In this document: positions 1-12,074 of the stretch, piece by piece
How the letters are laid out: every line of letters begins with the position of its first letter
How positions within the stretch are numbered: the first letter of the stretch is position 1
NCBI RefSeq assembly: GCF_040183065.1
Contig: NW_027185501.1
Span: 1,514,001 to 1,578,000 of the forward strand
DNA length: 64,000 bases
Direction of reading: 5' to 3'
Origin: Periplaneta americana
Lineage: Eukaryota > Arthropoda > Insecta > Blattodea > Blattidae
Program-made: the position numbers and the translations under genes
Notes under the pieces: generated by a model
Told to the model about the DNA's origin: nothing
The model's input: only the letters and a program-made list of their open reading frames with translations
The model's database searches: none

Positions 1-1031
1 TCATAGTACACTCTGGAAATCGTTCTTCCCCTTGGCAGGCCGTAAGGTCAGGGATCCCACAGGGATCAGTTCTTGGCCTTTTACTATTTACAATTTATAT
101 CAACGACATATCAGAATTTCTAAAGTACTGTCGACACCATCTCTATGCAGACGACCTTCAAATATACATAAAATTCTACACTGACGAAATAAATGATGCA
201 ATAACTAAAATTAATGACGACCTGGACTCAATCTGGACATGGACACGGAAATTCCGACTTAAACTAAATCCAGAAAAATCACAGTCAATCATTGTGGGCC
301 GTTCACATTTGTTAAGCACTATTACCATACCAAATTTTTCCCCGATTAAAATACACGGCACCGAAATTCCGTTCAGTGAATCATTAAAGAATCTAGGTAT
401 TTATATGGATAAAAGTTTAAATTGGAACATTCAAGTTGCAGAAACCTGCAAAAAGGTATTTTCATTAATCCACTCGTTTAGACGATTGAAGAATTTTCTA
501 CCCTTTTCCATGAAAAAAATGTTAGTGCAAACACTCGTGATGCCCCACTTCGATTACTGTGATATTCTGCTTACTGACCTAAGGGTTACTTCGGCGCAGA
601 GACTACAACTTGTTCATAATATGTGCGTCCGTTTCGTATGCAATATTCGCCGGGCTGATCACGTAACACCATCCCTCGAAATGCTGTCCTGGCTCCGTCT
701 AGAAGATCGTAGGAAAATCCACTGTCTTTCCCTTCTCTTTCACATATTGCATTTCTCCACTCCTGTCTATCTTGCGTCTCGTTTTCAAAATTTATCCACC
801 CATCATAACCTAGACACACGATCATAACACTCCTCAATATTATCCATTCCCTCCCACCGAACATCCTCATATTCATCTTCTTTCACTGTGGCTGTTCCTC
901 GACTTTGGAATTCCCTACCGAGTAATGTCAGGGACTGTGAGACATCAAATCAATTTAAGAAAAGGTTAACGAGATATTTTCTAACAATTTTTGTCAACAA
1001 TAATAGCTGTTTCAGGTTTCTCAATGTTTAA
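1..1031 (+). pseudogene. 3' part of a CR1/Jockey-like LINE reverse transcriptase
   Basis: The frame starting at base 3 is open from the window edge and encodes the second half of a non-LTR reverse transcriptase. It has a G-I-P-Q-G-S-V-L-G motif near the start, the catalytic Y-A-D-D at 144-155, then the thumb region with an F-D-Y-C-D motif. A TAA at 825-827 breaks the frame. The same frame continues after it with a C-terminal tail of the type VAVPRLWNSLP (882-920) and reaches a second stop at 1029-1031, so the TAA is a premature stop in a dead copy. The 5' part, including the endonuclease, lies outside the window. The clade call (CR1/Jockey group) rests on motif style only. Confidence 0.85.

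Positions 1032-1401
<370 letters not shown>

Positions 1402-1450
<49 letters not shown>
1402..1450 (+). repeat. (ATT)n tail of the LINE
   Basis: About 16 copies of ATT follow the LINE 3' end directly and abut the 20-bp minisatellite. It is probably the microsatellite tail of the LINE. Confidence 0.9.
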
Positions 1451-4400
1451 GTTCTCTTAGTCCACTCTATGTCCTCTCAGACCACTCTATGTTCTCTCAG
1501 TCCACTCTATGTGATCTCTATCCAATCTATGTTCTCTCAATTCACTCTATGTCCTCTCAGTCCACTCTATGTTCCCTTAGTCCAATCTATTTGCTCTTAG
1601 TCCACTCTCTGTCCTCTCAGTCCACTCTCAGTAGAGTCTATATGCTCTCAGTCCACTCTCTGTCCTCTCAGTCCACTCTTTGTGCTCTCAGTCATTTCTA
1701 TGTCCTCTTAGTACACTCTATGTTCTCTTAGTCCACTCTATGTTCTCTCAGACCACACTATGTCCTCTCAGTCTACTCTATATGCTCTAAATCCACTCTC
1801 AATTCTCTCAGTCAACTCTATCTGCTCTAAGTCCACTCTATGTCCTCTCGGAAGACTCTCTGTCCTCTAAGTCCACTCTCTGTTCCATCAATCCACTCTA
1901 TGTGCTCTAAGTCCACTCTATGTCATCTCAGTCACATCTATGTGCTCTCAGTCCATTCTCTGAACTCTCAGTCCACTCTAGGTGCTCTCATTCCACTCTC
2001 TGTTCTCTCACTCCATTCTATGTGCACTCAGTCCAGTCTATGTCATCTCAGTCCATTCTATGTACTCTCAGTCGCCTCTCTGTCCTCTCAGTCTACTTTA
2101 TGTACTGTTAGTGCACTCTATGTCCTGTTAGTCCACTCTCTGTCCTCTCACTCCACACTCTATCCTCTCGATCCACTCTATGTCCTCACAGTCCACGCTA
2201 TGTCCTCTCAGTCCACTCTAAGTGCTCTCAGTCTACTCCATATGCTCTAAGTCCAATCTGTTTACTCTCACTCCAATCTGTGTACTCTTATTCCACTCTC
2301 TGACCTCTCAGTCCACTGTATGTGCTCTCTGTCCCCTCTATGTTCTCTTAGTCCACTGTCTCAAATCTCAGTCCAATCTATGTCCTCTCAGTCGGCTCTA
2401 TGTACTGTTAGTCCACTCCATGTCCTCTCAGTCAACTCTATGAACTCTTAGTCCACTCTATGTACTATTAGACCACTCTATGTCATCTTAGTCCACTCTA
2501 TGTCCGTTGAGTCCACTCTATGTGCTCTCAGTCCTTTCTATGTCCTCTTAGTCTACTCTATGTTCTCTCAGTCCACTCTACGTGGTCTCAGTCCACTCTA
2601 CGTCCACTCAGTCAACTGTATGTGCTCTCAGTCCACTCTTTGTCCTCTTAGTCCACTCTGTGTGCACTCAGTACACTCTATCTTCTCTTAGTCCACTCTA
2701 TGCCATCCCAGTCAACTCAATGTGGTCTCAGTACACTCTATGCTCTCCTAGTCCACTTTAAGTTCTCATTTTCCGCTCTATGTCCTCTTAGTCTACTCTC
2801 TGTCCTCTCAGTCCACTCTATGTGCTCTTAGTCCACTCTGTCCTCTCAGCACACTCTATGTGCTAATAGTCCACTATATGTCCTCTCACACCACTCTATA
2901 TCCCGCCAGTCCACTCTATGTGGTCTCAGTCCACTCTATGTTCTCTGAGTCGACTCTATGACCTCTTAGTCCACTCTATGATCTCTTAGACCACTCTATG
3001 TTCTCTGAGTCCACTCTATGTCCTCTCAGTACACTCTATGATCTCTTAGTCCACTCTATGTACTATTAGTCCATTCTATGTTCTCATAGTCCACTATATG
3101 TTCTCTTTGTCAACTCTATGTCCTCTCATTCCACTCTATCTGCTCTCAGTCATATCTGTGTCCTCTTGGTCCACTCAATGTGCTCTCAGTCCACTCTATG
3201 TGGTCTCGGTCCACTCTATGTTCTCTTAGTCCACTCTATGTTCTATTAGTCCACTCTATGATCTCTTAGTCCATTCTATGTACTCTTAGTCCACTCTATA
3301 TCCCCTCAGTCCATTTTATGTGCTCTCAGTACACTCTATGTCCTCTTAGTCCACTCTATGTCCTCTCAGTACACTCTATGTTCTCTTAGTCCACTCTATG
3401 TCCTCTCAGTCCACTCTATGTGCTCTCAGACATTTCTTTGCCTCTTAGTCGACTCTATGTGCTCTGAGTCCACTCTATGTCCGTTGAGTCCACTCTATGT
3501 GCTCTCAGTCCTTTCTATGCCCTCTCAATCTACTCTAAGTGCTCTAAGTCCAATCTCTGTCCTCTCTGTCCACTCTATGTGGTCTCAGTTCACTATATGT
3601 TCTCTTAGTCCACTCTATGTGCTCTTAGTCCACTCTCTGTCCTCTCAGTCAACTCTATGTAGTCTCAGTCCACACTATGTTCTCTTGGTCCACTCTAAGT
3701 TCTACTAGTCCACTCTATGTCCTCTTGGTCCACTCCTTGTGCTCTTAGGCCACTCTCTGTCCTCTCAGTCCACTCTATGTGCTCTTAGTCCACTCAATGT
3801 GCCCTTAGTCCACTCTCTGTCCTCTCAGCACACTCTATGTGCTAATAGTCCACTATATGTCCTCTCACACCACTCTATATCCCGCCAGTCCACTCTATGT
3901 GGTCTCAGTCCACTCTATGTTCTCTGAGTCGACTCTATGAGCTCTTAGTCCACTCTATGATCTCTTAGACCACTCTATTTTCTCTTAGTACACTCTATGT
4001 CCTCGCAGTCCTCTCTATGTGCTCTCAGAATTTTCTGTGTTCTCTTACTCCACTCTATGTCCTCTCAGTCCACTCTCTGTACTTTCAGTCCAATCTATGT
4101 TCTTTTATTCCACTCTATGTCCTGTTAGTCCACAGTATGTGCTTTCAGCCCACTCTATGTGCTCTCAGTAGACTATGTGCTCTCAGTCCGCTCTCGTTCC
4201 TCTCAGTCCACACTATGTCCTCATAGTCCACTCTGTGTACTCTTAGTTCACTCTCTGTCCTCTGAGGTATATCTATGTGATCTCAGTCCCCTCTTTGTCC
4301 TCTTAATCCACTCTATGTGCTCTCAGTCCACTCTCTATTCTCTCAATCCATTCTATGTGCTCTCAGTCCACACTATGTACTCTCAGTCCACTATATGTGC

Positions 4401-7400
4401 TTTCAGTACCCTCTCTGTAATCTCAGTCCACTCTCTGTCCTCTCAGTCCACTCTGTGTCCTCTCAGGTCACTCTATGTGCTCTGAATCCACTCGCGATCC
4501 TCTCTCTCCACTCTATGTACTACCAGTCCCCTCTATGTGCTCTCTGTCCACCCTATGTCCTCCCAGTACGCTCTATGTACTCTCAGTACACTCTATGTGC
4601 TCTGAGTCCACTCTCTGTACTTTCAGTCCAATCTATGTTCTTTTATTCCATTCTATGTCCTGTTAGTCCACAGTATGTGCTTTCAGCCCACTCTATGTGC
4701 TCTCAGTAGACTATGTGCTCTCAGTCCACTCTCGTTCCTCTCAGTCCACACTATGTCCTCATAGTCCACTCTGTGTACTCTTAGTTCACTCTCTGTCCTC
4801 TGAGGTCTATCTATGTGATCTCAGTCCTCTCTTTGTCCTCATAATCCACTCTATGTGCTCTCAGTCCACTCTCTATTCTCTCAATCCATTCTATGTGCTC
4901 TCAGTCCACACTATGTACTCTCAGTCCACTCTATGTGCTTTCAGTACCCTCTCTGTTATCTCAGTCCACTCTATGTGCTCTCAGTCAACTCTAAGTGCTC
5001 TAAGTCCAATCTCTGCCCTCTCAGTCCACTCCATGTTGTCTAAGTCCTCTCTGTGTACTTTTAGTCCACTCTCTGTAATATCAGTCCACTCTCTGTCCTC
5101 TCACTCCACTCTATGTGCACTCAGACCAGTCTATGTCCTCTCAGTCCAGTCTATGTGCTCACAGATCACTCTGTGTGCTCTCAGTCCACTCTATGTGGTC
5201 TTAGTCAACTATCAGTACTCTCGGTCCATTCTATGTCCACTCAGTCCACACCATGTGCTCTCATTCCATTCCATGTCCTCTTAGTCCAATCTATTTCCTC
5301 TCAGTCCACTCTCTCTCCTTTCAATCCACTCCATGTGCTCTCTATCCACCGTACATTCTCTTAGTCCACTCTCTCAACTCTCAGTCCACTCTATGTACTC
5401 TCAGTCGACTCTATGTTCTCTGAGTCCACTCTATGTTCTCACTCCACTCTATGATCTCTTAGTCCACTCTATGTACTATTAGTCCACTCTAGTTCTCAAA
5501 GTCCACTCTATGTTCTCTCAGTACACTCTATGTTCTCTTAGTCCAATCTATGTCCTCTCAGTCCACTCTATGTGCTCTCAGACATTTCTTTGCTTCTTAG
5601 TCGACTCTATGTGCTCTGAGTCCACTCTATGTCCGTTGAGTCCACTCTATGTGCTCTCAGTCCTTTCTATGTCCTCTCAATCTACTCTAAGTGCTCTAAG
5701 TCCAATCTCTGTCCTCTCTGTCCACTCTATGTGGTCTCAGTTCACTATATGTTCTCTTAGTCCACTCTATGTGCTCTTAGTCCACTCTCTGTCCTCTCAG
5801 TCAACTCTATGTAGTCTCAGTCCACACTATGTTCTCTTGGTCCACTCTAAGTTCTCCTAGTCCACTCTATGTCCTCTTAGTCCACTCCTTGTGCTCTTAG
5901 GCCACTCTCTGTCCTCTCAGTCCACTCTATGTGCTCTTAGTCCACTCAATGTGCCTTTAGTCCACTCTCTGTCCTCTCAGTCCACTCTGTGTTCTCTTAA
6001 TCCAATCTATGTGCTCTTAGTTCACTCTATGTCCCCTCAGTACACTCTATGTGCTCTGAGTCCACTCTCTGTCCTCTCAGTCCACTCTAGGTGCTCTCAT
6101 TCCACTCTCTGTTCTCTCAGTCCACTCTATGTGCACTCAGTCCACTCTATGTCGTCTCAGCCCACCCTATGTGCTCTTAGTCCACTCAATGCACTCTCAG
6201 TCTCCTCTCTGAACTGTCAGTCTACTCTATGTCCTCTTAGTCTACTCTATGGCCTCTTAGTCCACTCTCTGTCCTCTCACTCCACACTGTCCCATCAGAC
6301 CACTCTCTGTCCTCTCAGTCTACTCTATGTCCTTCAGGCCAATCTATGTGCTCTCAGTACACTCTATCCTCTCAATCCACTCTATGTCCTCACAGTCCAC
6401 TCTATGTCCTCTCAGTCCACTCTATGCGCTCTCAGTCCACACAATGTGTCCTCAGTCCACTTTCCGTACTCTCACACCAATCTATGTCCTTTTAGTCCAC
6501 TCTATGTTCTCTCAGTCCACACTATGTGCTCTCAGTCCACTCTAAATGCTCTCAATCCACGCTATGTGATCTAAGTCCACTCTCTGTATTCTCAGTCCAA
6601 TCTATGTCCTCTTAGTCGACTCTCTGTCCTCTCAGTCCTCTCTATGTTCTCACTGTCCACCCTATGTACTCTTAGTCCACTCTCTCAACTCTCAGTCCAC
6701 TCTATGTTCTCTCAGTCGACTCTATGTTCTCTGAGTCCACTCTATGTCCTCTCAGTCCACCCTATGATCTCTTAGTCCACTCTATGTACTATTAGTCCAT
6801 TCTATGTTCTCATAGTCCACTATATGTTCTCTTTGTCAACTCTATGTCCTCTCATTCCACTCTATCTGCTCTCAGACATATCTGTGTCCTCTTGGTCCAC
6901 TCAATGTGCTCTCAGTCCACTCTATGTGGTCTCGGTACACTCTATGTTCTCTTAGTCCACTCTATGTTCTATTATTCCACTCTATGATCTCTTAGTCCAT
7001 TCTATGTACTCTTAGTCCACTCTATATCCCCTCAGTCCATTTTATGTGCTCTCAGTACACTCTATGTCCTTTTAGTCCGCTCTATGTTCTCTTAGTCCAC
7101 TCTATGTCCTCTCAGTTTACCCTATGTGTTCTCAGTCCACTCTATGTTGTCTCAGTCCACCCTATGTTCCCTTAGTACATTGTGTGTGCTCTTAGTCCAC
7201 TCTCTGTCCTCTCAGTCAACTCTATGTGCTCTTAGACCGCTTAATGTGCTCTTAGTGCACTCTATGTCCTCTCAGTCTACTCTATGTGCTTTTAGTCCAC
7301 TCTTTGTCCTCTCAGTCCACTCTATGTCCTCTCAGTCAAATCTATGTGCTCTAAGTCCAATCTATGTCCTCTCAGTCCACTCTCTGTCCTCTCAGTCCAC

Positions 7401-7936
7401 TCTCTGTCCTCTCAGTCTACTCTATGTCCTCTAAATCCACTCTATGTACTCTCAGGCCACTCTATGTGCTCTCAGTCCACTCTCTGTCCTCTCAGTCCAC
7501 TCTATATCCTCTCAGGCCACTCTATGTGTTCTAAGTCCACTCTCTGTCCCATCAGTCCACTCTATGTGCTCTAAGTCCACTCTTTGTCATCTCAGTCCAC
7601 TCTATGTCCTATCAGTCCACTCTATGTGCTCTCTGTCCACTCTATGTTCTCTCAGTCTACTCTGTCTTCTCCGTCCACTCTCTCTCTCATCTCAGTCCAA
7701 TCTGTTTCCTCTCAGTCCATTCTCTGCCCACTGAGACCCCTCTCTGACCTGTGAGTCCTCTCTCTGTCCTCTCAGTCCACTCTATGTGCACTCAGTCCAC
7801 TCTCTGTCCTCTCAGTCCCATCTGCTTCCTCTCAGGCCACTCACAGTCAAATCAGTACACTCTCTGTACTCATATTCCCCTGTCTGAATTCATAGTCCAC
7901 TTTATGCCCTCTCAGTCCACTCTATGTGCTCTCAGT
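1451..7936 (+). repeat. 20-bp minisatellite array, about 320 copies
   Basis: The unit is 20 bp, consensus AGTCCACTCTATGTCCTCTC, with common variants CTCTCTGTCC, TTCTCTTAGT and GTGCTCTCAG. It runs without interruption for about 6.5 kb. Copies are typically one to four changes from consensus, with rare indels. The + strand is strongly pyrimidine-rich. Three 20-bp units make 60 nt and the consensus has no stop in any + frame, so long artefactual frames with a 20-residue period (Ser, Leu, Val, His rich) appear in all three + frames. Several blocks inside the array are long duplicates of each other, so it also has a higher-order structure. No gene is supported here. Confidence 0.97.
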
Positions 7937-8011
7937 GTATTACCTTTCCTGTCATTGGGGATTATATATTCTGGTTTTGTGACTATTTGCATATCTGCCA
8001 TACTGATAGAT

Positions 8012-8066
8012 ATTTTATGGAATTGCATTTATTCGGGGTTCGAACCCGGGTAATAATTTGTTTGTT
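8012..8066 (+). repeat. Possible single relic of the 140-bp repeat seen at 18.8-19.6 kb
   Basis: The segment around GGGGTTCGAACCCGGGTAAT resembles the core of the 140-bp units further right (GGGGCTCGAACCCAGGAAAT). It also looks like a tRNA B box. Similarity outside the core is weak. Confidence 0.35.
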
Positions 8067-8140
8067 GTACAGTTCTTTGCCGTACGGGTATCTTGTGCTG
8101 AAAGCATAGTGTCATTGCGACTCTGGTGTTCTGTTTGTAA

Positions 8141-9056
8141 GTCCCTATTTACACTTGCTATTTCTCGCGCAACATCAAGCGCTTTCTGTCGGCTATATGT
8201 AGCATCACCGTTTACACTTGGCAGATTTTTCGTCCACAAGTCGACGCAAGTTTTTGCTCTTTATGTCGGCTAAATTTAGTATCACCGTTCACTCTTGGCA
8301 GATTTCTCGTCCTCTACTCGAGGCTAATTGTTGAGCTCGAGCAACGTGTGAAAGATGTGGTGAGCCTTTTAAATGAACAAAATGGATTTTAACAGCAAAA
8401 AGTAGCTGTTTTAGCTTCTGCAGGTTCAAGTGTTTTGTTAGCTTGCACTAATGAGAAGCCAAAAAAAAAAAAAAGAGAGAGAGAGACTGGGAATGGAGAG
8501 ATGGAGGTCCAGAAGGCAGGAGAAAGGGTTATTCCATGTTCTCAGTAAAGATTTCAAATTGGAACAAAATTGTCCAATAGACATTTATTATATTAAAATG
8601 AATTGAAAGTTTAATTTTTTTCTTGCATATTGACTCCTGATGTTCTTTATTTTTGTTTTGATGTCGGAGGGAATAGTATTGGGACGAACAGACTCCAAAT
8701 TTTTACAAATAAACTCCAGTGCATTTTCCCTCCGAATCCTATTGTGATAGTCCTTATTTCTGATGTCATAAAAGTATGGAAATTCCTCGTAAAGCTTGAT
8801 TAATTTCATTACTTGATTTTTGTTCCACTCTGACATGACTCTACAAAGCGCGCGGAAAGAGAGAAACAGCTGATTAAAAGTTGTCTGCTACTGCTTTTCC
8901 GAACCATGTTCGGTCCTGTCGCGTCAATTCGGCTGGCCCACCTAGGAAATGTCGCACAGAAATAGAAACAGCTTCTACTCAGCAGATGTCGAAAGGAAAG
9001 GAACGAATGCGCCCACGCTTTAAGTCGAACGACAAATAGCAAGTGTAAATAGGGAC
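8141..9056. mobile_element. Non-autonomous PIF/Harbinger-type DNA transposon (about 0.92 kb)
   Basis: The ends are near-perfect terminal inverted repeats. The left end starts GTCCCTATTTACACTTGC and the right end is its reverse complement, with about 26 of 27 positions matching. The element is flanked by TAA at 8138-8140 and 9057-9059. A 3-bp TAA/TTA duplication and a MADF-domain ORF are both typical of PIF/Harbinger. There is no transposase. Near the left end a block of about 50 bp is directly repeated (starting about 8190 and 8264), containing CACCGTTYACWCTTGGCAGA, which may be subterminal binding sites. Confidence 0.85.
8588..8836 (-). CDS. MADF (Myb/SANT-like) domain protein, short
   Basis: This 82-codon ORF starts with a plausible Met and has the spacing of a MADF domain. 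A hydrophobic start (LIKLYEEFPYFYDI) is followed by an N-K-D-Y-H-N-R motif, an aromatic/aliphatic ALEFICKNL helix, and IKNIRSQYARKKLN near the end. MADF domains bind DNA and are the usual partner protein of Harbinger transposases, helping bring them to transposon ends. Here the ORF stops right after the domain, shorter than typical partner proteins (which run on for 100-200 residues). It is probably a 3'-truncated relic carried by the small element, though the domain itself has no stop or frameshift. Confidence 0.7.
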   Translation of the reverse strand: MSEWNKNQVMKLIKLYEEFPYFYDIRNKDYHNRIRRENALEFICKNLESVRPNTIPSDIKTKIKNIRSQYARKKLNFQFILI

Positions 9057-9059
9057 TAA

Positions 9060-9479
9060 ACTACGTCCACGAATTAATAAAGTTCAACTTATTACCTTTT
9101 CAAATACATGATTGCAGCTTTTCTCTCATCGCTAAGGAGTGTAGTGTTGGCTCCCATGCATACATGCTTAATTTGATTTACGTAGTAGCCTTGCGCGCGT
9201 CCGCCATGACAGTTCGCCTTGGCAACATAAAATTGGATTATACCGATGAAAGTTAAAGAAAGAGGTTAGGGTGCCAACATTTGCTCTGTCCAGTTTTCCA
9301 GTGACCTAAACCCAGGGCCTAAATATTCATAATAGGTGTCATCCTCTTGTATCATTTTTATTTCAGTAAACGGTTGGTTGCACTGTATGATTGCTTTATC
9401 GTCCATTATGAATTTTGATCAGATTACCATAAGCTGATTAATGTACACTGTAAGGTCCTGTGTTCAGAAATGTAGAATT
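9060..9479. other. Spacer, no gene seen
   Basis: I see no coding signal. The left end of the larger Harbinger element whose Myb/SANT gene begins near 9480 should lie here, but I could not find a TIR that pairs with the far side. Confidence 0.4.
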
Positions 9480-9675
9480 CAGGGAAAAAAAAAGTAAGAA
9501 TTTCAGTCCAGTAGAAATTGATTTACTGCTCTCTTTAGTTAGTACAAAGAAAGATATATTAGAATGTAAGAAAACCGATAGTACATCTTCAAAAGACAGA
9601 AAAAGCTTGGCAAGAGCTAACAGAGAGTTTCAATGAAATTAGTGGAACTGTAGTACGGTAAGAGATTGGAAGATA
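9480..9675 (+). pseudogene. Myb/SANT-like Harbinger partner protein, N-terminal fragment
   Basis: The frame from 9499 reads N-F-S-P-V-E-I-D-L-L-L-S-L-V, then KKDILECKKTD and KAWQELTESFNEISG. This is the pattern of the Myb/SANT-like DNA-binding domain encoded beside PIF/Harbinger transposases. The domain is cut at the TTAA at 9676-9679. Its continuation (KYENLKKTCK) resumes just after the second TTAA at 12,071-12,074, so a piggyBac element has split the gene. There are also small frame breaks near 9655. An ATG at 9472 is followed at once by TAG, so the true start is not clear. Confidence 0.75.
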
Positions 9676-10172
9676 TTAACCCTTCAGTACTCGCGTGGAT
9701 TACAATAGTAATCCACTGATATTTAATCCTCTATTACGTCACTGCCTGCAGCACTGCGTAGTTGAGCGTCAATGCAATTTCTCGTCACAGTCTAAGTGAG
9801 GCATTACTGGTGTTTAGACGTATTTGTCGCAACCCTTTGGAAAGTTATACGAAGTTTTATAAAGTGATGCACAATTTTTCCGAGTGGATTACCATTGTAA
9901 TCCACGCGAGTACTGACGTCAGTTTTTTGTTCAGGTAAGTGAAATAGTTTTTAATATGGTTATAAGTGATGCAATGCAGTAAGTTTATGAAAAAATGTGT
10001 GACATCGTTCCATCCTCTTCGCAGTTTGCTCCAATGGGTACGGAAACTACAAACAACATTTGCAAATGGCTGGATGAAGATATGGATGATGGCATTGGAA
10101 ATGAAAGTGATGATGAAAGCAACAGGGGAGATCTTTAGAATGAAGTTCACGATTCTAATTCAGAACAAGACA

Positions 10173-10214
<42 letters not shown>

Positions 10215-12074
10215 GTGGTGATGATGAAAGACTAATGTCTATAAATGATGGAAACTGCTATACGGATAGAAAAAAGACTACAATTTCGCAGGAAGAACCA
10301 GTAGCTCAACGAGGGAGAAGACGAGCACAAAATATAGTGATTCATTTATCGAGCCCTAAAAGGGCTGCAAGAATTGCGCGGACCCACACAGAGAGTTTTG
10401 ACTGCTTTATTGATCAGATAATAATCAATGTAATTGTAAGGGTACTAATATTTGTATTGAAAAAGTGAAGCGTAATTACGGACGTGACAGAGATTGCAAA
10501 TTAACAAATGACGTAGAAATTGAGGCACTCTTGGGTATTTTGTATTTTGCTGACGCCTTGAAATCGGGAAGACTGAACGTAAGAGAACTATGGGATAAAA
10601 ATAGCACAGGAATAGAGTCAATTTACCTGACAATGACCTACAATAGATTCTAATTTTTGTTACGATGTCTACTCTTTGATAACATTTATGACAAAAGGAA
10701 AGGAAAGAAATTTATGAATTGGCTGCTATACGTGAAGTATTAGAGTTATTTGTTCAGAACTCACAAAAGTGCTGTAGTCCAAGCGAATATGTAACTATAG
10801 ACGAGCAGTTGGTTGCATTCAGAGGACGATGTCCCTACTAAACCAACCTACTAAACCAACAAAATGTTGGATCAAAATTTTTGCTAAGGTGGATGTGAAA
10901 ACATATTACACTCATAACTTGGAAATTTATGCTGGTATTCAACCAGACTGTCCATTTCACCGAAGTAACAGTGCACATGCAGTGGTGAAGAGGCTGGTTC
11001 ATCCCATCAAAGGAACAGGAAGAAATGTGACCACCGATAACTGTTTCATGAGCATACCTCTGTGTTTAGATCTTCTAGAAAATGACAAAATTACACTTGT
11101 AGGAACATAGACAGAAAACAAAAGAGAAATCCCTCCTCATTTCACAACTACTAAGACAGGCAAGTTAACAGTACATTGTTTGGATTCAATGAACGCTGCA
11201 CAATTATTTCGTATGTACCAAAGAAAAAAAAACACTGTTAGCAATATCAACCATGCATTATGATAAGGCAATGGATGAGGAAACGGGAGGCAGCTAGAAA
11301 CATGAAATAATATCATTTTATAATAGAACTAAATGTGCTGTGAATGTCCTGGAACAGTTATGCTCAGCCTATGATGTAAGCAGAAATTCACGACGCTGGC
11401 CTCTATTTTCTTTGACTTACTAAACATGTAATTTGTTTGAACTGTATGGAAGAAATGCGTAGGCCTACTTAGATAATTGAATCAGATGTAGATTAGGCTA
11501 TCATGTGCGTTAAATCTGAACTGCAAAAACATCTGTAAAATATTATATGTTAAGTGTGAATGATTGTTACATCCCTGAATTTTTTCATTGCTACACCCCT
11601 GAGTGAGGTATTTAGTTATCAAATATGACGTAACAAAGGTCAGCAGTAGTGAACTTGCGTTTCCTGTGGGAGAGTTTACATCAAGAGATCAGGTGACCTT
11701 CAAACAGCGAATGAGCAACAATTCTAGATAACCTACATAATTATGATGATAGTGAACTAACTCATAACTATGGTGCAACAATAAATTATGACTCATAGAC
11801 ACGTCCAGTGTGGAAACATTATGTAAACATGTCACTTGAATGCAATTTGTGTACTATAATACGTTTCATTATTAATATTTATATTTAATACGTTCCGTTA
11901 TGCGCAACATATCCATTCTCATTACAGTAATAACTGAAAACAATATATTTCTTAACATTTAAATCTAATTGCAATGTTTAAACCATGTCTGCAAACAAAA
12001 ACAAATGTGGATTACCATTGTAATCCAGGTGAGTACTGGCGTTACGAAATTTAACGCGAGTAACGAAGGGTTAA
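9676..12074 (+). mobile_element. piggyBac-type transposon with TTAA target duplications
   Basis: TTAA lies at 9676-9679 and 12,071-12,074. The ends begin with CCCTTC on both sides and form imperfect inverted repeats that include TACTCGCGT. A 22-bp near-palindrome made of GTGGATTAC and GTAATCCAC around a 4-bp centre occurs at 9695-9716, 9884-9905 and 12,007-12,028, next to GAGTACTG-type sequence. Both the TTAA target and the C-C-C-T start fit piggyBac. The element sits inside the Myb/SANT pseudogene of an older Harbinger element. Confidence 0.92.
10034..11450 (+). pseudogene. piggyBac transposase, degenerate
   Basis: From the ATG at 10,034 the frame gives an acidic N-terminus (KWLDEDMDDGIG). 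A TAG follows at 10,136, and the same frame then holds an Asp tract encoded by (GAT)n at about 10,172-10,225. Later frames carry recognisable piggyBac blocks: TNDVEIEALLGILYFA with a following LWDKN; TIDEQLVAFRGRCPY with the first catalytic Asp at about 10,800; DVKTYYTHNLEIYAG; and RNVTTDNCFMSIPL with the second Asp at about 11,035. The end block reads CAVNVLEQLCSAYDVSRN near 11,340. The two Asp positions normally found there (V-D-x-x-D-Q) are Asn and Glu. Stops and frameshifts occur at 10,136, about 10,465, 10,651, about 10,850 and 11,108. This is an inactive copy. Confidence 0.88.

Noticed and set aside
1489..7734. Many 60-227 codon frames rich in Ser, Leu, Val and His
   Set aside because: They follow directly from the 20-bp unit, which has no stop in any + frame and a 60-nt coding period. 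There is no start context, domain or codon bias.
1451..7936. CRISPR array
   Set aside because: The repeat is contiguous with no spacers, diverged between units, and the context is an insect genome.
8028..8044. tRNA gene, from the GGTTCGAACCC core
   Set aside because: No A box, no acceptor stem and no cloverleaf around it. The same holds for the 18.9-19.6 kb copies.
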